Source: Cylindrospermum sp. FACHB-282
GTDB lineage: Bacteria; Cyanobacteriota; Cyanobacteriia; Cyanobacteriales; Nostocaceae
Assembly: GCF_014697195.1 (NCBI RefSeq)
Contig: NZ_JACJRJ010000001.1
Location: 1 to 64,000, forward strand
Length of the DNA stretch: 64,000 nucleotides
Direction: 5' to 3'
Each line of letters opens with the position of its first letter. Position 1 is the first letter of the stretch. Shown here piece after piece: positions 26,063 to 33,922 of this stretch. The notes below the pieces were generated by a model. That model was given only the letters and a program-made list of their open reading frames with translations. It was not told where the DNA came from and ran no database searches. A program made the position numbers and the translations under genes.

Positions 26063-26243
26063 TTTTACTGAGACAAGAATACCCGTCCCTATATAGGGCG
26101 GGCAGCGGCAATAAAGCTAGTTCACATAGAAATGATTGATTTGAGGCAGACCTGTACAAGCGGTCTAGTTTGATTTTTTGCTGATCGCCCAATCAAAATA
26201 TGACAATCGCTAAAATAACACGCTCAACCAATCCAAATTGATT

Positions 26244-26966
26244 TTATTTTCGGGCTTTTTTCCGGGATCGTTCCAGCAAGCCAGCACTCACTAGGATGAG
26301 TGAACCCACGATAGTTGTAGGTTCAGGAACTTCCTCAAGATTCCCATTTTTAACATCCAAGGCTGATGAAGTAACATAATCACCCACATCCACAACCCCA
26401 AAACCGAGGTTGTAGGTTCCAGCAGAATTAAAGGTGTAGCTAAAGGTATTGAAACCTGTATTTGTTTGGAAACTGCCAGATGTTCCAGACTGTAATGCAT
26501 TGGTGAAGTCAGCGAGCTTGATAACGTTGTTGTTCACCAGAAAAAAACCGAAGTCTTTGTTACTGGTTTCGTTAGTAGAAAATCGCCATTCAAAACTTAA
26601 TTTATCCCCAGCTTGAGCAGTGATTACAGATTTAATTGCCGATCCCTCATAAGCTTGACCATCATCATCTAGGGATTCGGCATCTAAGCCAAGAAAGTCT
26701 TGCAAATTTGGGTTTGGACTTGCTTCTTCTGGGTTATTGCCTGATAAATTGTAATAACCAGAGGCTTGAGGGGAATCATCCTGAAAGTTGGCGTTGTCAT
26801 TGCTCAAGCTCGCTTCACCTGGTTGAGTATACACATCACCCAATTTGTCCCAACTGCTGAAGTCTACAGAAACAGCTTGTGAGGGGCTGGCAGCTAAACC
26901 GAAGCTGGCAAGGCTAAGAATACCTGTAGTGATAGCAGAATGCTTGATCAAATGAGAAACAGACAT
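26244..26966 (-). CDS. PEP-CTERM sorting-domain secreted protein
   Basis: This 240-residue protein has a signal peptide (MSVSHLIKHSAITTGILSLA, cleavage near SQA) and ends with VPEPTTIVGSLILVSAGLLERSRKKARK: the PEP motif, a hydrophobic helix and a basic tail that direct exosortase processing. ATG at 26966 is favoured because an AGGAGG-like site (AAAGGAGGTATTTT) precedes it. The mature part is acidic, rich in N, S and D, and has no recognised domain. It may be a surface or matrix protein. Confidence 0.88.
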   Translation of the reverse strand: MSVSHLIKHSAITTGILSLASFGLAASPSQAVSVDFSSWDKLGDVYTQPGEASLSNDNANFQDDSPQASGYYNLSGNNPEEASPNPNLQDFLGLDAESLDDDGQAYEGSAIKSVITAQAGDKLSFEWRFSTNETSNKDFGFFLVNNNVIKLADFTNALQSGTSGSFQTNTGFNTFSYTFNSAGTYNLGFGVVDVGDYVTSSALDVKNGNLEEVPEPTTIVGSLILVSAGLLERSRKKARK

Positions 26967-27088
26967 AAAATACCTCCTTTGATATTTAACTATCCTAAAC
27001 TTGGCAAGCAAAAATTGCTACACGCATAAACACTGGTTTCTTATTTCTCCCCTTCAGGGAGGAACAAAGAAAATCAAAGAGGCTGCAC

Positions 27089-29968
27089 TTAGAACAAGAA
27101 ATTATTGGCACTGGCAAGTGTCCCTTGGTCAACACCTTGAACTGTAATCAAGGATGTGGAACGAGCGGAACCAAGTAAGCCATCTGGATCAATAAGTACA
27201 TTTGTATCGCTGCCAGTAGTACGAAAATTCAAGTAGCCCTGTACCGTGGCAGTTGCATAGTCGAGGCTACCGAGACTGTAGCTCTGGAACAGTTGTGTCA
27301 AGACAATTTTGTCGATACCAGCTTGAAAATCAGTGATGGTATCGCCGGCATCCCGGATACTGGTATAGATAAACTGGTCGCTGCCAGCCCCACCAGTTAA
27401 CATATCTCCACCTTGGAAGCCTGTAATGTAGTCGCTGCTGGAAGAGCCAGTTAGGGTGTCGCGGCCAGCAGTACCGTTAATCACCGTGTCATTGTCCGTA
27501 ATGCCGACATTGATTGTGGGGAAGACAAGCTGATTGTAATTGGCATCAACACTGGCTGCAGTTATGACAATCGTGCCGCTATGGCTGCCTTCTACTACCG
27601 CATCATCTACTGCCGTCACCGTGACATTTCGCGCGACATTCCAGTTCTGGGCAGTGAAGGTGAGAGTATTGGTATCGCTTGTGAGTTGGTTGCTGCTATT
27701 GATGCTAATGGTGACATCAGCGGTGGGTTGACTATTAAGGACAAGAGAGTAACTGTCAGTAGCGCCGCCTTCGGTGACGTTGGTGCTGCCACCAGTTTCA
27801 TTGATAATCAGGTTTGGGGTATCGTTGTCACTAATGTTGGCGCTGACAGGGTTAATGGTAATGCCGTCGTAGTCAGTATCGCTGCTGGTGGCTGTATATT
27901 GGATGGTGGCGACGCGATCGCCTTGTGCGACTGCATCATTGACGGCAGTCACCGTGACAGTTTGGGCGACATTCCAGTTGTTGGCAGTGAAGGTGAGATT
28001 ATTGGTATCGCTTGTGAGTTGGTTGCCGCTATTGATGCTAATGGTGACATTAGCGGTGGGTTGACTATTAAGGACAAGAGAGTAACTGTCAGTAGCGCCG
28101 CCTTCGGTGACGTTGGTGCTACCACCAGTTTGGCTGATAATGATCCCTGGGGTATCGTTGTCACTAATGTTGACGCTGACAGGGTTGATGGTAATGCCGT
28201 CGTAGTCAGTATCGCTGCTGGTGGCTGTATATTGGATGGTGGCGACGCGATCGCCTTGTGCGACGGCATCATTGACGGCAGTCACCGTGACATTTTGAGC
28301 GACATTCCAGTTGTTGGCAGTGAAGGTGAGAGTATTGGTATTGCTTGTGAGTTGGTTGCCGCTATTGATGCTAATGGTGACATTAGCGGTGGGTTGACTA
28401 TTAAGGACAAGAGAGTAACTGTCAGTAGCGCCGCCTTCGGTGACGTTGGTGCTGCCATCAGTTTGGCTGATGATGATGCCTGTATCCGTGGCGCTATATT
28501 CAAATGCTCCAATATCAGGTTGGCTGTCACGGGTCAAACCACGGGCATCAGTTGTTGATCCGCCCTCAACTCCTGCATCAATGGCGGGACTGCCCTTCAG
28601 CAAAGGACGTACTAGTACACCGTCAATCTCTTGGAGTTCGCCCAGTTGAGGGTCAATAACTTGAGCGTTGGCTGTTACTTTAGAGTTTTTAGGCTGTGGT
28701 TCGGGATACTCAATATTACCGCCGCCATCAAGTAACTGGTACGCGACTTGCTGACCTGTTCCTTGACCATCGTTTGCTGTATTGTTGGCAACGATTGAAT
28801 TGGTAAGGGTTGTTTGTTGCGATGGCTCAACAACCCAAAACGCCCCTCCGTTTTCTCCGGCATAGTTATCAACAATCGTGGAGTTGGTGACGTTGAGTGT
28901 GGCAGTTGCGCTGGGGTTAATGGCGATTGCACCACCAAAACCACCATCTGTGTCAGTGGCGGTGTTTCCAGAAAAGGTGCTGTTCTCGATATTGATGACT
29001 GCATTTGCTGAAGTTGAATCCCCATCTAGCCACAATGCACCACCTTGTTTCTCGGTGGTGTTGTTGGCAAGGGTAACATTGCGGATTGTTACATTACCAT
29101 TGGCTCGTATTCCCCCTCCCTGGGCATTGCCTTTACTGTTGGTAGTGGTCGTGTTGTTAATAATCGTGCTATTTTCAACAATTACCTGATCGGGGTTGTA
29201 GATGTACAGATAGAGCGCTCCCCCGCCACCAACGCTTTCATTTCCCTCAAACCAGCTGTCACTGATCCTAATTGTGCCCCCGACAGTGCTAGAAGTAGGG
29301 TTAGGCCCAGAAGGGTTTGCTCCATCTGTGAAAATTGCTCCGCCCTCAAGGGTTGCGGTGTTATTGACGAAAACTGAATTTTCTACAGTGAGTGAACCTA
29401 ATAGGTTATACACTGCTCCGCCTGACACACCACGGTTATTGGTGAATTCGCTATCTTTGATACTCAGTGAGCCATCATTCTCAGTAGCGATCGCCCCTGC
29501 ACTAAAGCCTGACCCTGTCGCTGTACCATCATTGTTGTCGAAGCTGCTGTTAATTATTGTTGCATGGCTAGTATAGCCTACCTGAACTCCTCCACCTTGA
29601 TCGGCGGTATTATTGTTAACCTGAGAATTAATTAACGTTAAACTACTGTAAGAACTAACTTGAATTCCCCCACCTTTGCCTGTGGTTTTTCCGTTGGTAA
29701 TAATCAAGTCTTTTATAGTAGCGTCTTCGGATTGCGCTATAAAAAACACTCGGCTGGCATTATTACCACTAATGGTTAAATTTGCTGCTCCACTGCCATC
29801 GATTGTGATACTTTCTGTAATAGATAGTTGACCACTGGTGAGGGTGATAGTTTCATTCGCCAGACTAGATGCAAATTCGATAGTGTCACCCGCTTGAGCA
29901 TTGGCGAGTGCATCTCTCAATGAACCAGGTCCACTATCTTGGGAGTTGGTGACAGTTATGATAGACAT
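27089..29968 (-). CDS. Large secreted beta-helix protein with three 111-residue repeats and RTX end
   Basis: This 959-residue protein starts with SGPGSLRDALANAQAGDTIEF, the opening of right-handed beta-helix (polymorphic outer-membrane-like) proteins, and continues with repeated NNTA.EGGGA rungs to about 490. Three 111-residue units follow (SQTDGSTNVTEGGATDSYSL to NISDNDTP), Calx-beta-like and almost identical, encoded by a 333-bp DNA repeat. The C-terminus has RTX-type nonapeptides (INGTAGRDTLTGSSSSDYI; GGAGSDQFIY), which suggests Ca2+ binding and type I secretion without an N-terminal signal. A surface adhesion or matrix role is likely. Secretion genes are not nearby. Confidence 0.87.
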   Translation of the reverse strand: MSIITVTNSQDSGPGSLRDALANAQAGDTIEFASSLANETITLTSGQLSITESITIDGSGAANLTISGNNASRVFFIAQSEDATIKDLIITNGKTTGKGGGIQVSSYSSLTLINSQVNNNTADQGGGVQVGYTSHATIINSSFDNNDGTATGSGFSAGAIATENDGSLSIKDSEFTNNRGVSGGAVYNLLGSLTVENSVFVNNTATLEGGAIFTDGANPSGPNPTSSTVGGTIRISDSWFEGNESVGGGGALYLYIYNPDQVIVENSTIINNTTTTNSKGNAQGGGIRANGNVTIRNVTLANNTTEKQGGALWLDGDSTSANAVINIENSTFSGNTATDTDGGFGGAIAINPSATATLNVTNSTIVDNYAGENGGAFWVVEPSQQTTLTNSIVANNTANDGQGTGQQVAYQLLDGGGNIEYPEPQPKNSKVTANAQVIDPQLGELQEIDGVLVRPLLKGSPAIDAGVEGGSTTDARGLTRDSQPDIGAFEYSATDTGIIISQTDGSTNVTEGGATDSYSLVLNSQPTANVTISINSGNQLTSNTNTLTFTANNWNVAQNVTVTAVNDAVAQGDRVATIQYTATSSDTDYDGITINPVSVNISDNDTPGIIISQTGGSTNVTEGGATDSYSLVLNSQPTANVTISINSGNQLTSDTNNLTFTANNWNVAQTVTVTAVNDAVAQGDRVATIQYTATSSDTDYDGITINPVSANISDNDTPNLIINETGGSTNVTEGGATDSYSLVLNSQPTADVTISINSSNQLTSDTNTLTFTAQNWNVARNVTVTAVDDAVVEGSHSGTIVITAASVDANYNQLVFPTINVGITDNDTVINGTAGRDTLTGSSSSDYITGFQGGDMLTGGAGSDQFIYTSIRDAGDTITDFQAGIDKIVLTQLFQSYSLGSLDYATATVQGYLNFRTTGSDTNVLIDPDGLLGSARSTSLITVQGVDQGTLASANNFLF
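27731..28500. repeat. 333-bp tandem repeat within the beta-helix gene
   Basis: ACTATTAAGGACAAGAGAGT recurs at 27731, 28064 and 28397, an exact 333-bp spacing. Units are nearly identical, which also leaves a 325-codon antisense frame open. Confidence 0.93.
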
Positions 29969-30439
29969 TTAGAAATTTCTCCAAAAAACTTTTACTTCAA
30001 TAGTGATTCTGATTAACTAGAGTGGGAAATCGAAATGACTGTTTTCCAAAATCACAAGTAGGACTTGCAAATTGATCGATCTAAAACTGGCTATGCAAAT
30101 GCAACTTTTATTTCTGTTTAAGGTGTTTTCGTATAAAGTTACTAGCCAGATGAAGAGAAAATTTCTATAGAAGGAGCTTATACTAAGTTTTGATGAATTT
30201 TTATGCTTGAAGCAAGCGTAACTGATGGTACTTAGGAAAATAAACGTGGTTTCTACCGAAAAATTATGTTTTGTAAACAAGCATCTAAGGACTAAATAAG
30301 TATAAATACTTATTTGGTTGATGCCATGAGTAAATTTGCTGAAAAATTGTCATTTAAGGAATAGGAGAGCGGGCACTCCGTGACATCAAAGCAGAATTGC
30401 GGGAAACTGAGAGCAGATATATTAGGAACGGAGAACCTA
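29969..30439. other. Intergenic region between the beta-helix and Rieske genes
   Basis: No gene is recognised. The divergent promoters of the beta-helix gene and the Rieske gene should lie here. A minus-strand frame at 30017-30280 has no plausible start signal or protein character. Confidence 0.5.
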
Positions 30440-30799
30440 ATGAGTTGGACTAAAGTTCTTGCAGCCGATGCCCTTTCATCTGGTGCGCGACAAGTGGTGA
30501 AAGTAGGTAATCGGAATATCCTGCTTTTGAACCACGAAAATCAGTTTTATGCTGTTGATAACATTTGTCCTCACTTAAAACTACCGTTGAAAAGTAGCAA
30601 AATCACAGAAGATGGTGCGATCGTTTGTTCTTTCCATCGCAGTGCTTTTGACCTAAGTACTGGTGAGGTGAAAACATGGTGTCCCTGGCCGCCTGGAGTA
30701 GGCAAGCTACTCTCAATGGTTTCACAACCAAAAACACTACCCGTCTTCCCTATTCGCGTGGAAGAAGGCAGTATCTGGATTGATTTGCAAGAGGGATAA
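30440..30799 (+). CDS. Rieske 2Fe-2S protein
   Basis: This soluble protein of 119 residues has the Rieske motifs CPHLKLPL (C-x-H, near 43) and VCSFHRSAFDLSTGE (C-x2-H, near 63), spaced as in ferredoxin-like Rieske proteins. It lacks the TM anchor of the cytochrome b6f subunit. ATG 30440 (MSWTKVLAADAL) fits the family better than the upstream frame at 30380. It may be the ferredoxin component of an oxygenase or nitrite-reductase-like small subunit; no partner is adjacent. Confidence 0.88.
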   Translation: MSWTKVLAADALSSGARQVVKVGNRNILLLNHENQFYAVDNICPHLKLPLKSSKITEDGAIVCSFHRSAFDLSTGEVKTWCPWPPGVGKLLSMVSQPKTLPVFPIRVEEGSIWIDLQEG

Positions 30800-31153
30800 T
30801 TAAATCGCTTTCGTTGCCGGACAATCAGATACAAAGCCGAGTAAATGCACTGTGCTATGATCAAATCGCTCATCTGGCAGTGCTGAATAATTGCGGCTGG
30901 AAGGGGTATGACCGAATCTAGCAAAAACAACAACATTCACTCCTGCAATCACCAAGTTAAGTATAGGTTTGGATTCAGGTTTGACTTTGAGGGATAGCTT
31001 CTGTGCAATGTTTTCGTGGCCTTGCTATCGTTCGGGATCTCGGCTTGTCGGCTATTGTCCGGCGCAAATGTATCAGCAATCAAATATTTGCAATTCACAT
31101 ACAGAGGATGATTATCCTCTGTACTGTTCTAATTTTTTGTCAATTCCCAAACC
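30800..31153. other. Intergenic region, nothing recognised
   Basis: The 354 bases between the Rieske gene and the converging PhoX gene hold no credible frame, repeat or RNA that I can identify. Confidence 0.45.
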
Positions 31154-32452
31154 TTACCAAGGGCCTGAGATAGCAAAGGTAATTCCTGGTGTCTGTATAT
31201 TCACAAACATAATTTGTCCATTAGGTGAGAAACAAACGCCAGCGAACTCATTTGTATTTAAGGCATTCCGGGCAAATTTATAGAGTGAGCCAGTTGGTGT
31301 CACGCCCACAATAAAGTCAGTACCGCCGCCATCCTCACACAGGAAGATATCATTATTGGGCGCAACGACTATGTTATCAGGGAAATCTAGAGTACCCGAA
31401 TTGTTAGGTTCTATGTACAGCCGGAGTGTCTCTGTGGACGGAGTGTAGCGCCAGACTTGACCTAATCCAGCACTACCGCCACTAGTACAACAGAAATAGA
31501 TATCTCCATTACCATAGAAAATACCTTCGCCACGAGCAAACTTGGCGGCTCCTAGGTTAAAGCCCGCAACCCGCACTGTATCGCTAGCAGGATCGGGGTT
31601 AGCAATCTGAACCCAACTCACTGCGTGGGATTGACCGACTGTAAACCCTGTTGTGGTGTTTGCTTGGGGTATTGCAGTAATTTTCAAAGCATACAGTGTG
31701 CCCCCTGCACTCAGATTATTTGGTGTATTGGGCACGAAGCGATATAACAAGCTATCATCCCGGTCTTCGGTCAGATAGACATAACCTGTGTTGGGGTCTA
31801 CTGCTGCTGCTTCGTGATTGAACCGACCCATCGCTACCAGAGGTACAGGCGTTACAAACCCAGTTGCACTACTAGGCACCTCAAATATATAGCCATGCTT
31901 CTTGTTACCAACTTCAAAACTCTCTTCACAACTAAGCCACGATCCCCAAGGTGTTGGGCCACCAGCACAGTTGCGGTATGTACCAGCTAGAGTACCGTAG
32001 TGGCTAACTAAAGCGCCATTAGAACTGACTACCAACGTTGTGGTGCCACCTCTTCCTTTGGTGTCGTATTTTTGAGAGTTAGGTGCGCCTACACGAGTAC
32101 TCGATGATGAGTTGAGTTCATGGTTGCGGATCAAAACTGTATTGCCATTAGCTCCTGCAAACGCCCCCATACCGTCGTGTCCACCTGGGACTGTGTAGCC
32201 ATCGTTCATCATTTGCCCCGTCTCAGACAATCTCACATAAGAGAAGCCGGCAGGCAAATCTAGAACACCTAAGGGGTCAGTTACAAGGGCACCGTAGGGC
32301 CCAGCTGCTAAAGTGCGTTTAGCGTAGAAAGCTTGTAAGGGTGATAAGAGTAAAGCACCGGCAGTTCCCGCACCGGCCAAGGAGAAAAATTGACGTCTTG
32401 ATAAGGTCACTGCATACTCCGTAATTTTGGAATCAAAGTCTACTGACAGCAA
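31154..32452 (-). CDS. PhoX-family (DUF839) secreted phosphatase-like protein
   Basis: This 432-residue protein begins with a twin-arginine signal (LSRRQFFSLAGAGTAGALLLS), so it should be exported folded. The mature part has the DUF839/PhoX beta-propeller segments: PAGFSYVRLSETGQMMNDGYTVPGGHDGMGAF, VLIRNHELNS, GGTTTLVV, TPWGSWLSCEESF, GRFNHEAAAVDP, YLTEDRDDSLLYRFVP and LCEDGGG. PhoX enzymes are Ca/Fe-dependent alkaline phosphatases of the periplasm. Length is shorter than classical PhoX (about 600), and phosphatase activity is inferred from family only. No Pho box was identified. Confidence 0.85.
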   Translation of the reverse strand: MLSVDFDSKITEYAVTLSRRQFFSLAGAGTAGALLLSPLQAFYAKRTLAAGPYGALVTDPLGVLDLPAGFSYVRLSETGQMMNDGYTVPGGHDGMGAFAGANGNTVLIRNHELNSSSSTRVGAPNSQKYDTKGRGGTTTLVVSSNGALVSHYGTLAGTYRNCAGGPTPWGSWLSCEESFEVGNKKHGYIFEVPSSATGFVTPVPLVAMGRFNHEAAAVDPNTGYVYLTEDRDDSLLYRFVPNTPNNLSAGGTLYALKITAIPQANTTTGFTVGQSHAVSWVQIANPDPASDTVRVAGFNLGAAKFARGEGIFYGNGDIYFCCTSGGSAGLGQVWRYTPSTETLRLYIEPNNSGTLDFPDNIVVAPNNDIFLCEDGGGTDFIVGVTPTGSLYKFARNALNTNEFAGVCFSPNGQIMFVNIQTPGITFAISGPW

Positions 32453-32553
32453 ATGAATCAGTAGCCATTATGGAGAAGATGCAGTCAATTTGTGTTAAGG
32501 GCAATCTAAGATGTCTTTATGTTTATAAGATAGATAAATTAAAAATTAAAGTT

Positions 32554-33399
32554 ATGACCACCGATAACTATATCATTCGGTCAATGAGCAGGTCGGAAGT
32601 TGATTTGGCGATCGCTTATGCTGCGGCTGAAGGCTGGAATCCGGGCAAATATGATGCTGAGTGTTTTTATCAGGTTGACAAAAACGGTTTTTTATTGGGA
32701 GAGTTGAACGATGAGCCTGTGGGGTGCATTTCTGCTATGGCTTACGATCAGCACTATGGCTTTATTGGATTTTATATTGTGCGTCCGCAATTTCGGGGGC
32801 GGGGGTTTGGGCTGAAACTTTGGCAAGCAGCAATGGCTTATCTAGGGGCTGATCGCAACATCGGCTTAGATGGGTTGATTGTCCAACAGGAGAACTACCA
32901 GAAATCTGGTTTCCAAATCGCCTACAACCATATTCGTTATGAGACTCTGGGCGGCGGCGTTGTGCCTCCTGGTGTTGTAGAATTGAGTACATTGCCTTTT
33001 GCAGAGTTGGCGGCTTACGATCGCCAATTGTTCCCAGCCGAGCGATCGCTATTTTTGCAAAATTGGATTCAGCAACCAGAGAGTTCTGCTTTAGGAGTTC
33101 TCACAGACGGGCATCTTGTGGGTTATGGAGTCATCCGGGCTAGCCACACAGGTTTTAGAATTGGGCCGCTGTTTGCTAACGACGAACAGATTGCCGAGAC
33201 ACTTTTTCAAGCCTTACTTGCCAAATGTCCTGATGCTCCCGTGTTTCTCGATATACCAGATGCTAATCCAAATGCGAACGCCCTCGTTCAACGCCACAAG
33301 ATGCAGCTAGTCTTTGAAGCGGCACGGATGTATACAAAAACGATTCCTAGTTTCCCCATCAACCGCGTGTTTGGTGTGACGAGCATGGAACTTGGCTAG
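32554..33399 (+). CDS. GNAT N-acetyltransferase with a second GNAT-like domain
   Basis: This 281-residue protein has an N-terminal GNAT domain with the acetyl-CoA loop IVRPQFRGRGFGLKLWQAAMAYL (R-x-x-G-x-G/A) near residue 80. A C-terminal domain (about 150-281; GYGVIRASHTGFRIGPLFANDE, VFLDIPDANPNANALVQRHKM) is typical of the Acetyltransf_18 tail of such proteins. ATG 32554 is chosen; the frame open from 32470 adds an unconserved lead. Substrate unknown. It is divergent from the PhoX gene. Confidence 0.87.
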   Translation: MTTDNYIIRSMSRSEVDLAIAYAAAEGWNPGKYDAECFYQVDKNGFLLGELNDEPVGCISAMAYDQHYGFIGFYIVRPQFRGRGFGLKLWQAAMAYLGADRNIGLDGLIVQQENYQKSGFQIAYNHIRYETLGGGVVPPGVVELSTLPFAELAAYDRQLFPAERSLFLQNWIQQPESSALGVLTDGHLVGYGVIRASHTGFRIGPLFANDEQIAETLFQALLAKCPDAPVFLDIPDANPNANALVQRHKMQLVFEAARMYTKTIPSFPINRVFGVTSMELG

Positions 33400-33546
33400 A
33401 GATGGGTCATCTAAATTTTACCCAAAAAATTCTGTAGTGATTTTTGAGCGACAATAGAGATAGATGTAGGGAACTGGTGTTTGTTTCCTGCCATTACTCA
33501 AAACCTCAAATAGCTTTCTAGCAAGCTGCAAATGGAGGTAAAAAAC

Positions 33547-33660
33547 ATGATGTACGATGTTATCATCCCTAACAGCACCACATACCTAATTGTTAAAATC
33601 TTTGTGCTGATTTTAGCGTTGTTGTTGTGGTTTACAATCACTGCTGCCCCAGTTGTTTAG
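33547..33660 (+). CDS. 37-residue single-helix membrane peptide
   Basis: The frame ATG 33547 to TAG 33660 encodes a peptide with one clear hydrophobic helix, LIVKIFVLILALLLWFTITA, ending in APVV. A strong Shine-Dalgarno GGAGGT at 33534-33539, seven bases before the ATG, supports translation. It does not match Psb, Psa, Pet or Ndh small subunits I know, so no function is given. An upstream frame at 33703 and following has no such signal. The rest of 33400-33922 is empty. Confidence 0.6.
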   Translation: MMYDVIIPNSTTYLIVKIFVLILALLLWFTITAAPVV

Positions 33661-33922
33661 AAACTAACTCGCGTGATCCCAGTCACTGAGTAATTCATTA
33701 GCTTGCTTTGTCTTGTTGGATTTGCGGAGTGGTACTTGAGGAGTACCAAGATCCACATCAGGAAAGGACTGTTGTTTTTTCTTGGTGGTTCTTTTTTCTT
33801 GTATGTTGGAATCCGTCTGTGTGGTTTTCATGGCTCAATGAATTTGCGATTAAATCTTGAACATCAATGTATATCATCACTTTTCAAGGAGTAAGCCTCT
33901 ACAGCAGGATTTTTTTTAATTA

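Noticed and set aside
27581-28558. 325-codon plus-strand frame opposite the beta-helix gene
   Set aside because: It arises from three identical 333-bp repeats and lies antisense to a well-supported coding region.
30017-30280. 87-codon minus-strand frame between the beta-helix and Rieske genes
   Set aside because: Composition follows the AT-rich intergenic DNA and no start signal or known motif is seen.
33703-33894. 63-codon frame after the 37-residue peptide
   Set aside because: It has some hydrophobic character but no start signal; the smaller upstream frame with GGAGGT is better supported.
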